Source of the DNA: Selaginella moellendorffii | Lineage: Eukaryota; Streptophyta; Lycopodiopsida; Selaginellales; Selaginellaceae | Length of the DNA: 64,000 bases | NCBI RefSeq assembly: GCF_000143415.4 | Contig: NW_003314315.1 | Location: 1,323,681 to 1,387,680 of the forward strand | Direction: 5' to 3' | Shown here: one piece after another, positions 34,604 to 45,649 of the stretch | Numbering within the stretch: position 1 is the stretch's first letter | Layout: every line of letters starts with the position of its first letter | Made by a program: the position numbers and the translations under genes | The notes under the pieces: model-generated | What the model saw: the letters and a program-made list of their open reading frames with translations, nothing else | What the model was told of the DNA's origin: nothing | Database searches by the model: none

Positions 34604-37600
34604 ATGGCCTTCAGGGTTGGGGAAAAGGTTTACATTTTGAATGGTGGGAAGAGAGTTGCAAAAGGGACCCTTGTGTCTATGGATCGGAACTTTGTTATAC
34701 ACTATCAAAGGCTTGGGGAAGGCAATGCTGCTGTATCAGTAGAGACTGTCTTTGATGGGAATGTGGTCGCTATTGAACGAGGAGAGATGGTCGTCGGGGT
34801 AAATGTTGTTGTTGCCTTGAAAAATCTGCAGAAGAAAGCAGATGTTGGGGACAGCGCAAGTGCGACGCATGTTCCCTCCGTGAATCTTAAGAACCATGCT
34901 ACATGGATTCAGGCAAAGGTGTTTCTAAACAACCCCGAGGGGGAGGTGGTAGCTGAGGGCTTAGCCACAGTTGTCGATCCAAGAGATGCGGTTGCTAATC
35001 AAGAATTGGGCTGGGATGATATTGGAGTTGCGATTTTAGAGGTTGTTGACACAGAAGAAAACAGTCTGACTATTGGAAGCATTGTGCGGTGGAAATTGAC
35101 GCATTTAGTGTTTGAGAATGTGAAGGATTCACAATCAAACACCACTACAACTGATGACAGAACATCTCTTCATGGGAAAAGAAAGTACACCTTCCTACAG
35201 CGTAGCCAAAGGGATCTGAGCAACGAACCGAAAAGGCAGAAAATGGCGATGGAGGTTCGAATGGTCTCGACAGTTGCTTGTTGCAAGAGGAGGTGCTGTC
35301 AACATGCTGATTGGGATGCTATTGAAGAGGAGAGAGCAAGATACAAGACATTATCCTAGAAGGCAGCTCGCAATTTTGTGTATGAGGCATTACGGTCATC
35401 TGTTGATGCTTCAGAACATCAGGTGGGGGGCATGGTCTTCCAGAGGGGTTTGGTCTGCATGAAGGCATGGAGAATCATTTATGAAGTCCCTCGAAGCACA
35501 TTCTACAGAATCAAAACTAAGTTCGAGGAACAAAGGGTTCAACAGGCAGTCCATGGGAACGACGGTACGCACAAAACCAGGGGTCATGTTGTATATGGAG
35601 AGGCAATCTTCAAGAGGTTTGTCGAGACATGTAGCGAGCAGCAACCACATAAAACCCGCCTCTTGGAAGATGGAACACGAGACACCCAACGAGTTCTCCC
35701 TTCCATGTATACCAAGGGGGCCATATTGGAAGATGTGAATCAGGAACTCCAGAGTAATGGCTACAGGAAGCTGAGCCAATCTAGATTTAGTAGATTGTGG
35801 AGCAACAGGTTCAGGGATGTGAGTATAGGAAAGTACTCCAGCTTTTCAAAGTGTGACGAGTGCACTGCTATCAAAATGGCTTTGTCGAAGAATTCTTGCA
35901 GCGCTCAAGAGCGAGAGACATTGGTTAGAAGGCGGCTCGACCACAACATCGAGCAGAGAAGCTGCAGAACTGCATATTATCATAACAGGATTCTCTCCAT
36001 GGAGAGACCTGACTCTTACCTCTGCATCATCCACGACAAAATGGACCAGAAAAAGACGTGCTTACCTCGACTCAATCCTGCCCCCAAGGCAATCTCTTCA
36101 TCCATGCAGCTGCCTGTGTCTCTGTTTGGCATAATCGCTCATGGGCATGGTGCCCAGAACTATGGGAACTTCTTTGTACCTCTATGGGGTGGCGGGGGTG
36201 CAAACATGATGATTGCGTCCCTAGCAAAACACTTAAGGTCTCTGCAAAGTGCGCAGACTGAGCTGAACGGCCAACCCTTGCATAAGGCCCTTGTCGATCG
36301 AACCCCATACAGGGTTTAGCTGGAGGAGGAGCAAAGGCTTGCAGTATCGCGTGGGGCCCCATGCCATCCTAGTGAATATGTTGGCCGTCAGATTGTAGGG
36401 TTATCACGTGAGGCCTCATGCCATTCCGACGAGGCTGGTCGCCCGGTGAATGCACAGCCTCATCCAAACGAAGCAGAATCTCAAGGAAGTTCTTGCGGCC
36501 GATGTGGCCTTCCACCCCATCTTCTGCTCCAAACAGACAATGCTGGTAGTAAGAACAAAAACATGTACGTCTTCGCGTACTTGGCGATGCTTGTTGCCAA
36601 AGGCATATTTGAAACGGTTACACTTGGCTTTCTCATGGTTGGGCACACTCATGAAGACGTTGATGCCATGTTCAGTCACCTGGCAGAGTCCCTCCGGCGA
36701 TCCAATGTCCTCACCCTCCGACAACTCTACGATGAATTCCAAAATTGCATCAAAGGCACTGTTGAAGCTGCACTTGTGACAGAGGTTCCAGACTTTAAGG
36801 GGTTTGTAAGAGGCTACATCAGGGACGGATCCGAAACGCTGATTGGCCACTCCAAGCCTCTTCAGTTTCATTTCAGCATGCGTGACGGTGCTCCAGTGAT
36901 GAGGTACAAGATGAGAGAATGGGACACAATGTGGCTGCCAGTGGATGGCATTGAACTCTTCAAGAGAGATCCCATAACTGGGGAACCTATGATTCCTCAG
37001 GGTTCCCCACGGCCGATGCACCCGGATGGACTCAAAGACCAGGAAAGTATAGTGGCCGGGATTAGACAGCATATTGCCTTCTGGAAGAGGGGGTTGGTGT
37101 TTGGTGGAGAATCCTATTTTAAGAGGTGCAAGCCTTTGCTCGAATACTGGGAGAAGATTATATCTGCTATCCAAAATGGGCCGGTTGTATATGAAGAATT
37201 GGAAGAGTCCTTTTGGCCAGAACCCAGAGCACCAGATAGTAGCGGAACAATGTCCTCTGGAAATGCAGTGACAGATAACGATGTTAAGGATCACTATTGT
37301 GGGCCGAGGAACAAGAAGCCGGATTCAGCATTCAATCCAGTACAGGTCTGCAAAGGAATGGTCGTGCTTGTCAGACCCAGTAATAAAAAACAAATGATAT
37401 GGGTGGGGCGCTGCATCACTGATGCAGAGGAGGACGCGGAAACTAACTCTTTCAATGTAACTGTGGAGTGGTTCAAGCCAAGTTCCGGATATACGAAGGA
37501 TTGCCTAGAAAAGAGATGGGTGCTGAATCCAAGGGATCCCAGCATGAGCATATCGGTGGATAATGTTGTGCATGGTTGGATGCGGAAGCAGAGTGCCACC

Positions 37601-37672
37601 ATCACCTTGCCAGACCATGCAAGAGATGCAGCAAGAGCATTCATAACCCGGGTTCAAGGTGAGATTCATTAA
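34604..37672 (+). pseudogene. DDE-type transposase of the 12.3-kb element
   Basis: A single reading frame runs from ATG 34604 to TAA after 37672, broken by TAG at 35357-35359 and 36317-36319. The N-terminal part (34604-35200) resembles a domain common in plant transposases (KVFLNNPEGEVVAEGLATVV, then WDDIGVAILEV). The middle has a helix-rich DNA-binding-like stretch (VPRSTFYRIKTKFEEQRVQQ). The catalytic core shows three acidic sites: IIHDKMDQKK (36018-36055), LLQTDNAGSKNKNMYVFAYL (36527-36586) and FLMVGHTHEDVDAMFSHLAE (36630-36689). This matches transposase-like proteins annotated as DUF7869 from memory. The C-terminal part (GMVVLVRPSNKKQMIWVGRC) may be a chromatin-binding module. Around 36317-36445 two palindrome copies sit in the reading frame, so an intron there is possible but no good splice pair was found. 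Confidence 0.75.
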
Positions 37673-38337
37673 TATTCCTTTACTAAGTTTCTAATGTATT
37701 TTATTTCAAGGTGAACAATCCGAATCTGAATCAAAGGAGGCGTGATGGCATGTGGCCCTTTGCACTAGTATATCTTAATACCGGTCTAAGAAATAGAATG
37801 GCATGTGCCCTCAGGCCTTTTACTAAATCACCTTTGAAAGAAATGCAAGCCTCTATGTCGTAAAAAAAAGGTACTAGAGAAATTCCTTAATAATATGAAT
37901 GTTATTTAGTTTCATGAAAATACACTAAGGGTCAAATGAGTTAAATGACTTCTCCAGACTAGCAATGCCTCTTGCTACACCTTCACAATTAGATTCGTTA
38001 GAAAAAGATAACATTGAATAATATCTAAATGTTCTCACCATTAAGTTATATGTCTGGCTAATAGGAATGACGTTCATCTTGGAAAGCTCACCACACGCTC
38101 AATGAACAAACAAATAGTGTGTGCGCGCATGCCATCGCTCTTCTTTAGCTTCAGATTCGGCTTGTTCACCTTGACAATGAGATTTATTATACAACCAGAT
38201 GGACTCAGTCTAGACACAAAGTCACCGCACTAGTCACCATGCCCCAGATATGTCTAGCCCCTGGACAAAAAACATATAATTTCACGTCATTTTCAAATAC
38301 TTGAAAATTTGTACCTAGTCCCATTTTACTGAATAAA
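37673..38337. other. Right subterminal region of the DNA transposon
   Basis: No gene. It contains two degraded palindrome copies (37744-37763, 37797-37820) and a half copy near 38121, then AT-rich sequence to the TIR. Confidence 0.5.
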
Positions 38338-38361
38338 TCCCACTTTAACGAAATAGAGCTT
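38338..38361 (-). repeat. Right terminal inverted repeat (24 bp)
   Basis: Exact reverse complement of 26028-26051, followed by the ACAA duplication at 38362-38365. Confidence 0.92.
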
Positions 38362-40568
38362 ACAAACTCATGAAGATAACGCCCAAAGACCTCCGTCATC
38401 AACCGAGTAAATGTGGCTGGTGCATTCGTCAAACCAAACGGCATAACTGTAAACTCAAAATGTCCGAAGCTTGTGTTGAATGCCGTCTTGGAGATAGATG
38501 CATCATCCATTGCAATCTGATGATATCCACTCCTCAGATCAATCTTGGTAAACACTCGTGCTTCACCAAGCTTGTCTAGGATATCATCTACACGTGGCAT
38601 CGGCATCTTATCCTTCACTGTCTTCTTGTTCAAAGCACGGTAGTCAATACACATTCGCATTGAACCGTCCTTCTTCTTCACAAGCAAGACCGGAGCACCA
38701 AATGGAGACTTACCTGGCTGAATGAATCCAAACTCAAGTAACTCCTTGACTTGTCGTTGAACTTCTTGCTCGTCCGCATAACTTAACCGAAATGGACGCC
38801 GGTAAATTGGCCGCGTCCCCAGCTCCAATGTAATCCCATGCTCCACACCTCGTAATGGAGGCAATCCATGAGGAAGTTCAGATGGAAAAACATCAGAAAA
38901 CTCGTCGAGTACATCCCGTACTGCTGCTTCTCCCCCACACGTGCCTTGGTCGCCCAAGTCACGAACAAACAGCAAGTAACTCGAAAGTGCTTTTCCATTA
39001 CGACAAGCCCGCTTCAAAGATGTAGCAGAGAGCATAACAACTGGTGGTTGAACGCCCTCGCCAAACCACACATCTTTAACTCCACCATACTCCAGCGAGA
39101 TACGCTTAATGCTCCACTTTATCTCTGGATCCACCTTCACCAACCATGGCATCCCAAGGATGAGATCCACACGATGGATATCCGCGAGATAAAAAGTCTC
39201 CACAAGTGTGGTTTGGCCAACCAACACTTCCAGCCCCTCGACACAAGCATCGAAATGCTGAGCAGAGGTAGCTGCACCTTCCACTGTGTATGGAAGAACT
39301 CCACGTGTGTTCAGGCGATGCTCCGCAACAAACTTTGCCGAAACAAAGTTGTCATCGCTCCCACTATCCAGTAAAATCCGCACTGGATCGCCACGGAACA
39401 CGCCCTCCAACATTAAAGCTGATTCACGCGTATCCTCGAGCTCCATCTTGTTCCACACACAGTTGAGTTGACGAGCAACAATCGAAAGTCTCTTCCTCCG
39501 ACCGGAATGGTCGTTCTCGTCATCCTCACACTGTAAAGTTTGCAACTTTTTAGTATCGGACTTACCGTGAGAAGATGATTGGCCATTCTTCTTGTCCTGC
39601 TGCTTGTTCTTCAACTGCAGACAATCAACCTTGTAGTGTCCAAGTTCGCCGCAATGATGACAACCCTGTCTATAATTCTTCACAAAGAACTTCTGCTTCT
39701 TGGACCCCTTTGCATCTAAAGTAGTCACCACCGACTTCAACTTGTGATGCTTGTTCCCATCCTTGTGTCCACGGCAATCATCACGACGATTCTCGACAGA
39801 AGGACTCCGCGAACGCTTGCGAGACTTGTGCTTGTCATTGTCAAGTCGACAAGCCGCATCAAAGAGCTCCTCCAAACTCTTTGTAGGCTGAGAATGACGC
39901 AAGTGTTGCCGCATGCTCTCACTATGTAGGCCATCAATGAAGCAGGACTTGTTTTGATCTGGATCCTTCGTTGGAACACGACTAATCAAGCGAGTAAGCT
40001 TCTCAATATAATCCCCGAGCATCATTTTCCCTTGCTGGAAATGGCGAAGTTCTGTATGAGCATTCTCCACGTCGTAATGAGGGGCAAAACGTAAATGGAA
40101 AGCAGCCTCAAACTCATCCATGGTAGACACTGGTGGTTTCTTATCCGCAACACGGGACTCCTCAAGCCAATTCCACCATCGAAGACCCGCATCACGCAAA
40201 ACCATCGGAATAGCCACTAAAGCCTCTGCATCTGGAGTTCCTCTAGCAGCCAAAAACTTCTTCACATTGGCTAGCCAAGCAAGACACTTGTCCACACCAC
40301 CATCACCGGAAATGGTTGGAATCTTGAGTCGATCTACCAAAGAAGGCTTACTTGGAGCGCTACCCCGTCCAGCCTCGAGTGCCTCAACATGCCCACGCAT
40401 GGTATCCATCATGCCATGCATCTCGTCTTGCATCTCTTGCCGATTCTTATTAAGGGCTCGCAGCTCATGAACCACATCTTGAATGGTCCAAATCTCTGCA
40501 GCTTCGTCGGCACCATCGTCGGCACCACCATCGACAATAGGATTCCAGCGTTCAGCTTGGTCGGCCAT
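38362..40568 (-). pseudogene. Gypsy polyprotein, gag, protease and N-half of RT (cut by transposon)
   Basis: The - strand frame from ATG at 40568 ([11 protein letters not shown]) runs without a stop to the transposon junction. It shows a retrotransposon gag region ([29 protein letters not shown]), a CCHC zinc knuckle ([14 protein letters not shown]), an aspartic protease ([15 protein letters not shown]) and the RT fingers/palm ([48 protein letters not shown]). The frame then reads into the transposon TIR. The rest of RT is at 26027. Full openness of this half suggests a rather recent gypsy insertion. Confidence 0.92.
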
Positions 40569-40578
40569 TGCAACCAAT

Positions 40579-40590
40579 GCTCCGATACCA
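40579..40590 (-). promoter_or_regulatory. Gypsy primer-binding site (initiator Met-tRNA)
   Basis: The - strand reads TTGGTATCGGAGC immediately after the 5' LTR, the same TATCGGAGC variant as at 9312-9321. Confidence 0.85.
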
Positions 40591-40591
40591 A

Positions 40592-40824
40592 TGTTATGAT
40601 CCGGCGCAAAAAGACAAAGATCTCGTTGCCCTAGACTATGCTACGCCACCTCTTGAGGTTCCTCACCACCCAACCACCCCCGAGCTACCTCAAAAGCTCC
40701 ACTGCACCGCCGCTCCACTGTGAGCCCTAGGGTAGGTTAAGTCCCTTACCCTAACATGCCTTAATATACCCTTGAGCCTCCCTTTGACCGACGTTGACCA
40801 TGTAATCAAAGCTGGCGCCTAACA
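40592..40824 (-). repeat. 5' LTR of the gypsy element (233 bp)
   Basis: Pairs with 23571-23803, followed outward by the GTCGG duplication at 40825-40829. Confidence 0.93.
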
Positions 40825-42736
40825 GTCGGGGCATTGCCGCGAGGCGATCAATCTCCTCCAGCGCATGGATGTGGAACCACTAAATGGTGATCGTGAGCAC
40901 ACTGGCTGCGTGCTCCGGTGCCAAGGATCTCGCGCTGGGCATGGCCATCCACGCGAGAATTCTCTCCCCGGATCTCCGCAAGAATGTGATCAGATACCGC
41001 ACAAGGATGTAGTGTCGTGGACTGCGATGATCACCGCATTTGCCCAGATTGGGGATTGCTGCCAGGCGCTCGAGACGCTCAAGGGGATGATCCAAGCTCG
41101 CGTCCAGCCCAATCCGGTGACCTTCGTCGTGGCAATCACTGCGTGCTCCAGCAGGGAATTTCTCAATCAGGGCAGGAAGATCCACGCCGCCATGATCAAC
41201 CTGGGTTTCCACGGAGACATCACGATCCAGAATGCGCTCGTTTCGATGTATGCGAAGGGTGGCAGCACGGAGGAAGCACTTGCGGTGTTCCAGAGGATGG
41301 AAGATCACAACAGGGTCTTGTGGAACAGCATGATCGCGGCCACACACAGTCTTGCACGGCGATGGGCCTCTTCCATGGCATGAACTTGGAAGGGATCAAG
41401 CCCGACGACGTGAGCTTTCTGGAAGTTCTAAGTGCCTGCTCGAGCCCTGGGTGCTTGCGATCGTGCAAGCGGATCCACTCGCAGCTGGAGCTCGCCGCGG
41501 TACACTCTCCTCCAGATTTGAGCTTGGAGAACTCACTTGTCACTGCCTACGCCAAGTGTGGAGATCTAGAGGCCACCGAGAGGATTTTTCAGAGAATCCC
41601 AAGAACGTTGTGTCCTGGACGGCCATGCTCACTGCTTACACCTTTCACGGCAATGGATCCAAAGCTCTCGAGCTCTACGACAAGATGGTCGGGCAGTCGA
41701 TCCAGCCGGACAGCGTGGTGCTGCTCAACGTAATCTACACCGGATCACTGGTCGGGGACGTCGGCCTCGCGAGAAAGTTCCACGCTCGCGTTGCTTCCTC
41801 CAGCTTCATGCTCAAGATCCAGATCTAGAATGCGCTCATCAACATGTATGTGCAGTGCGGCAGCCTGGAGGAGGCAAGGTGGGTGTTTGATGGGATTGAG
41901 AAGAACTTGGTGTCATGGAACGCAATGATGGGATCTTATGTGCAGCACGGATATGACGAGGAAGCAATTGCATTGTTGCTGGGAACTCGAGGACCATGGA
42001 GTCCGGCTTGAGGTGCTCGGTCTCTGCGAGCTCAGACTCTAGTTGTACACAAAGAGTGTGAAGAGCTCGGACTCCACTAACACCTCGGCCTCCACCATCT
42101 CGGACTCCATTCTAAAGCCCGATTGCATCATGGCCGTCATTCACCTGTGTGCCTGGGCAAGCTCGCCGAGGGGCGGCGCATCCACGCTGAGCTATGCGCC
42201 GCGAATCCGGAGATTCTCGCGGGATCCAGGACCAACGTCACCCTGGGCAATGCGCTGGTTAGCATGTATGCGCGCTGCGGCAGCCTGGGAGGCGCCGCCA
42301 CCACCTTCCACCTCATGAGAGCCTGCCACACGGTGACATGGAGTTCCCTGGTGGCGGGATACGCCCACCACAGCCATGCCGAATATGCCATCCTCCTCTA
42401 CTGTGACATGCACCTCGAGGGCATCCAGCCCGACAGCGTCACCTACGTCAGCATCCTCAACTCGTGCAGCCATGCATTTCTTCGTGTCCATGGTCGAGGA
42501 CCACTGCCTGGCAGCATGGCCCAACCACTGGAAGTGCATGGTGGACGTGCTGGCGGGGTTTGTCGGGCGGGCGGAGGACGTGGTGAGGAATATGCCGTTC
42601 CAGGTGGCGTGGAACACACTGCTGGGGTGCTGCAAGGTGCACGGGGACGTGGCGGTGGGGGGCTGTGGCAGCGTGGAACGCGGTGGGGATTAGCCCGGGT
42701 TTTGCGGGGTCAACGGTGCTGCTGTCCAATATGTAA
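40825..42736 (+). pseudogene. PPR gene, 3' part, with several frameshifts
   Basis: Continues the PPR gene broken at 23570. Repeats appear in changing frames: SGHCREAINLLQRMD, then VSTLAACSGAKDLALGMAIH (another frame, about 40890), KDVVSWTAMITAFAQIGDCC (about 41005), ITIQNALVSMYAKGGSTEEA, LFHGMNLEGIKPDDVSFLEV (about 41372, new frame), NVVSWTAMLTAYTFHGNGSK (about 41605), NALINMYVQCGSLEEARWVF after a stop at 41826, a scrambled stretch at 42000-42120, then VTLGNALVSMYARCGSLGGA (about 42238) and a last piece STVLLSNM ending at TAA near 42736. No DYW domain remains. At least five frame changes make it a clear pseudogene. Confidence 0.88.
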
Positions 42737-43043
42737 CGTTCAAAATTGTCAACATTATCTGGTCAGCGTTCTTATTAACTAGAGAATGCACAAAAGTTCA
42801 ACCTGGACAGTGGTATCAGTCAATTTTCTACAATTTGCAACCCCTGTTGGATTCTTGTTGGGATTTTTCTTTTGTTGCAGCTTTTGTTTGCCACATACCA
42901 TGAATGCCAGGAGCATGGTTTTAAAGAAATGCTTCCAGTGGACACAGCCAGTGAGTCCATATTCTGGAAAAAGCTGGAAGAGACCACACAAAATAGTATT
43001 CAAAGTTAATCACATGGATTGTAATGAAAAAAAAAGTAAAAAC
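42737..43043. other. Intergenic DNA
   Basis: No gene seen on either strand; moderately AT-rich. Confidence 0.4.
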
Positions 43044-43690
43044 TTATCTTGAAACAAGCGCCTCCTTTTTTTCTAAATCGTCATTGCAAGCATTTACAAA
43101 GCTTTGGAACGTTGGAGAAATCCCGGGACTTTTTTCCTCAAGCTGGATCACCGTGTCCAATCCTTCCACCCATCCATTTCTTCTGTAAGCCTTGGCGATC
43201 TCTTCCGCCACCAGTGGCGATGCCAGACTCATCTCCCTGGCTAGCATCGCCCCCACACAGCGCTGGAGCTCGTCGAGACGATCCAGCCACGGGTATCCAA
43301 CGAGCAATGCGTTGTAGCTCTCCTTGCTAAGTTCCTCCTCCTCCTCCACCATTTCCCTGTGTGTCTTGTCGAAATCCTCCGGCATTCCCATCTTCGAGTA
43401 GCCGCAGAGGAGAGTGTTGTAAGTCATGGCATCGGGACGGAAGCTCGAGCACTTGCTGTCGCCCAGGAGATTTGCAAGGCCTGGCGCATCCCCCAACCTC
43501 GCAAACATGGCGATGAGGATGTAGTACGTGACTGCGTTTGGCGAGCACCCCTTACGGAAGGCTTTCATCTGTTCGAGGATGGAGAGTGCGGTTTAAGCGT
43601 CACCTTTCTTGGCGTAGGCGAGGATGAGAGCGTTGCAGCACTTCGTCGATTGCTTGAGCCCCTTGCCTTTGGAACCAGATGCGTGCTAGC
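43044..43690 (-). pseudogene. P-class PPR gene fragment (C-terminal part)
   Basis: On the - strand a stop-free piece of 174 codons (43568-43044) shows P-type 35-residue repeats: PNAVTYYILIAMFARLGDAP, RPDAMTYNTLLCGYSKMGMP, SKESYNALLVGYPWLDRLDE, then a C-terminal tail. Upstream, the same frame continues as CCNALILAYAKKGDA, a TAA at about 43595, and TALSILEQMKAF. Homology stops near 43690. P-class PPR proteins act in organellar RNA stability and processing. It is truncated and has a stop, so it is a relic; whether the last 174 codons are still used is unknown. Confidence 0.75.
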
Positions 43691-43734
43691 CTCAGGCTCC
43701 GAACGACTCCGGCATAAGAGATCATCCTCGCGTA

Positions 43735-44187
43735 AAGTGGCTCAGTTAGCATTTAAAGTTATTGTAAAAGCTGATAAAACTGATGCATCTGCTTATGTTA
43801 TGATGCAAGATATTTATGAAACATTAAGTATGTTCAAAGAAAAGCAAGGGACAGAACGTGAAAGGAAAGAACAAAAGGCATTGAAAAAACAAGGAGTAAG
43901 TTTCTGGAGTGATGATAATGGCAAAGTACATGAATTTTGGCCAGATTTGAGATGTGGAAATAAGAAAAATAAGTTGACAGAGTATGGAGGTTGCATGCAC
44001 AGCAAATTAAAATCTCTAAAGTATGCTTTTGGGCATACTAAACCTGAGAAAGTAATTCTTATCATAAAATTCATTAGAATGTGTATCAATTGCAACTAGA
44101 GATCTTTCTCAGCAAAGGAAAGGCATAATCACAGTCAACAGTTGTCACTTTTTCCAGAATGGTAAGTGTTCATGTGAGTGATATGTA
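43735..44187 (+). pseudogene. PPR E/E+/DYW fragment, AT-rich and decayed
   Basis: The + strand encodes an E-motif stretch (ADKTDASAYVMMQDIYETLS), an E+ motif (DNGKVHEFW), and a DYW-like stretch (CMHSKLKSLKYAFGHTKPEK, IKFIRMCINCN) up to 44099. After a frame change it continues as RKGIITVNSCHFFQNGKCSC near 44130-44175, with a stop where the final DYW triplet should start. The HSE catalytic motif has become HSK. It is much more AT-rich than the gene at 2-1189, fitting long neutral decay. It abuts the P-class PPR relic directly, on the other strand. Confidence 0.75.
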
Positions 44188-45474
44188 ACACCTAAATAGT
44201 TTATATTATATAATAATACAGAGTTTACAGGACGTGCTGTTCAAAGTGGGAGGTATCAATACACAGCCAGTACTCAACCGCAAATATAAAGAAATTTGAA
44301 CATGCATTTAAAAAGTAATAACACTATCAGATATCAGAACATAGTAAAGCACACTTGTGTAGCAATCAGAGTCAAACATTTCAAAGAAGCAGCTAGTCAG
44401 ACCATGCTATCATTGTTATGATGGAGCAGCTCCGTTCTGTAGCACTGCTTGCAATTGTTCATTGAAGAAGGAAGAAGAAGAGTTGCTTGGGTATGAGATA
44501 AATACTTGAAAAGGAGCTTTGAAACATTGTAGAACTTCTCCTCAGGAAATGGATGCAACTTGCAATGTTTAAAAAGGAACATGCAGAGACTTGCCGCTAG
44601 CTGGAAATATATTGATGTTGGCAGATTTGTGATGTTGTTTGTTGTGCTGTATTCTTGTGGAGACGACCATTGCCTTCTGGAAGAGCTGATTGAAAGACTG
44701 CTTCGATATTGTTGTTCAAAGGATGCAAAGTACAACTTCCAGCCAAATGATACTTGTGAGGGCTTCCAGCAGATACTTAGTCAAGTGGCTTTATTTTCAC
44801 TTACAAATCATGGGGATAGTTTTTGATAATGAGAGCTTAGATCAGGGTTCTTGTGAATGCTATCAACTAGCCTGCATATGTTGTATGTCATCATGCATTT
44901 TTAATGCTATTGCAAGAAAATAATTTTTTTGTTTTGTCTCAAGATATTTGGATATGCTTTTTATACTTGAATCTTCTGCTTTCTTTAAATTTTGAATTTT
45001 CATATTATTTAGAACTAAAGATAATATATTTCTTGGTTTTTGGTGATAACTTTATAAATATGTATAGACTGTCTATAGTATATAACAGAGATGAGAATAC
45101 AGTATATATATAGTTTATACAGTAACTATCTTAAAAAACTATATTTGTTGTTTTAACAAATTAATCTTCTTTACTGGAAAATTTTATTTAAGTTTCAAAA
45201 TATCAGAGTTATGGTAGATATGTTTATCTTGGTTCTAAAAATCTTTTATAACATAATAGTTAGAATTTATAATTTTTAAAATTTTCATTAAAAGTTTGCT
45301 ATCAATTTTAGAACTAGTCTAAATTTTGGTGTGTAATGGATTTAGTTAATGTAGTGTAGTCTTTTTGTCATTGAAAAAATTGGTTATATCATCTATAGTT
45401 TTGGTCATGGATATGAATTCATTTTAAAACAATGAAGCTAATAATCAATAATATCTTTAGAAATTACTTAATAC
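44188..45474. other. AT-rich intergenic DNA
   Basis: No gene recognised. Scattered short frames (44560-44923) have no known motif; 44930-45470 is strongly AT-rich. It is interrupted at 45475 by the next LTR element. Confidence 0.4.
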
Positions 45475-45649
45475 TGTGAGGGCCAAGTGTACTGCTACGA
45501 TGCCGTATACTAATATTAGCGTAGTGGGATTTTGGTAGCTGTCAGATTAGTTTTAATCCAGACTACTCGCTCCTGTATATAAGCTAGGGTTTTTGGGCTA
45601 ATTGAGATGCACATTTCTATATTCCCTTTCCATATTCCAAGCACTCACA
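45475..45649 (+). repeat. 5' LTR (175 bp)
   Basis: Contains TGTATATAAGC (about 45573), a TATA-like promoter element. Pairs with 50309-50483. Confidence 0.93.

Larger units (their letters stand above)
26413..38136. repeat. Dispersed 20-24-bp palindrome, about 20 copies inside the DNA transposon
   Basis: Consensus about AATGGCRTGWGGCCWCAYGCCATT (R, W, Y mixed), i.e. ATGGCATG, a short GC-rich centre, CATGCCAT. Copies: 26413-26436, 27490-27513, 27565-27588 (perfect, 22 bp), 28797-28819, 28988-29011, 29129-29150, 30628-30650, 31906-31928, 31964-31989, 32042-32065, 32814-32837, 33725-33750, 34340-34362, 34439-34460, 34508-34531, 36348-36368, 36404-36425, 37744-37763, 37797-37820, with half copies at 26129, 26461 and 38121. 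Seven lie in introns of the - strand gene, two in its exon 10, three just upstream of the transposase ATG, and two in or beside its broken middle. I noticed no clear copies outside 26028-38361. Confidence 0.88.
26028..38361 (+). mobile_element. 12.3-kb autonomous-type DNA transposon with TIRs, transposase and large second gene
   Basis: The 12,334-bp insert in the gypsy RT region has 24-bp perfect terminal inverted repeats (AAGCTCTATTTCGTTAAAGT plus GGGA) and a 4-bp duplication. It holds two divergent genes: an 11-exon gene on the - strand (32092 to 26470) and a DDE-type transposase on the + strand (34604-37672), separated by a 2.5-kb bidirectional promoter region. About twenty imperfect 20-24-bp palindromes lie in its non-coding DNA and introns. 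The 4-bp duplication and the transposase motif GHTHEDVD suggest, as inference, a relative of Sola-type elements. Both genes carry in-frame stops, so this copy is probably inactive. Confidence 0.88.
23571..40824 (-). mobile_element. Ty3/gypsy retrotransposon, itself split by a 12.3-kb DNA transposon
   Basis: Bounded by two 233-bp LTRs and the GTCGG duplication. On the - strand: 5' LTR 40592-40824, PBS, gag-protease-RT N-half (40568 down to 38362), then the inserted transposon (38361-26028), RT C-half-RNase H-integrase (26027 down to 23878), a purine tract (23804-23826 read on the - strand), and 3' LTR 23571-23803. Without the insert it is about 4.9 kb. The integrase C-terminus has a GPY/F-like module (RYAGPYEVLERIGKAAYRVQ) and no obvious chromodomain. 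Coding stops are few. Confidence 0.93.

Noticed and set aside
26413-38136. Palindromes as transcription terminators
   Set aside because: They are not followed by T-runs, occur in introns and promoters, and the genome is eukaryotic.
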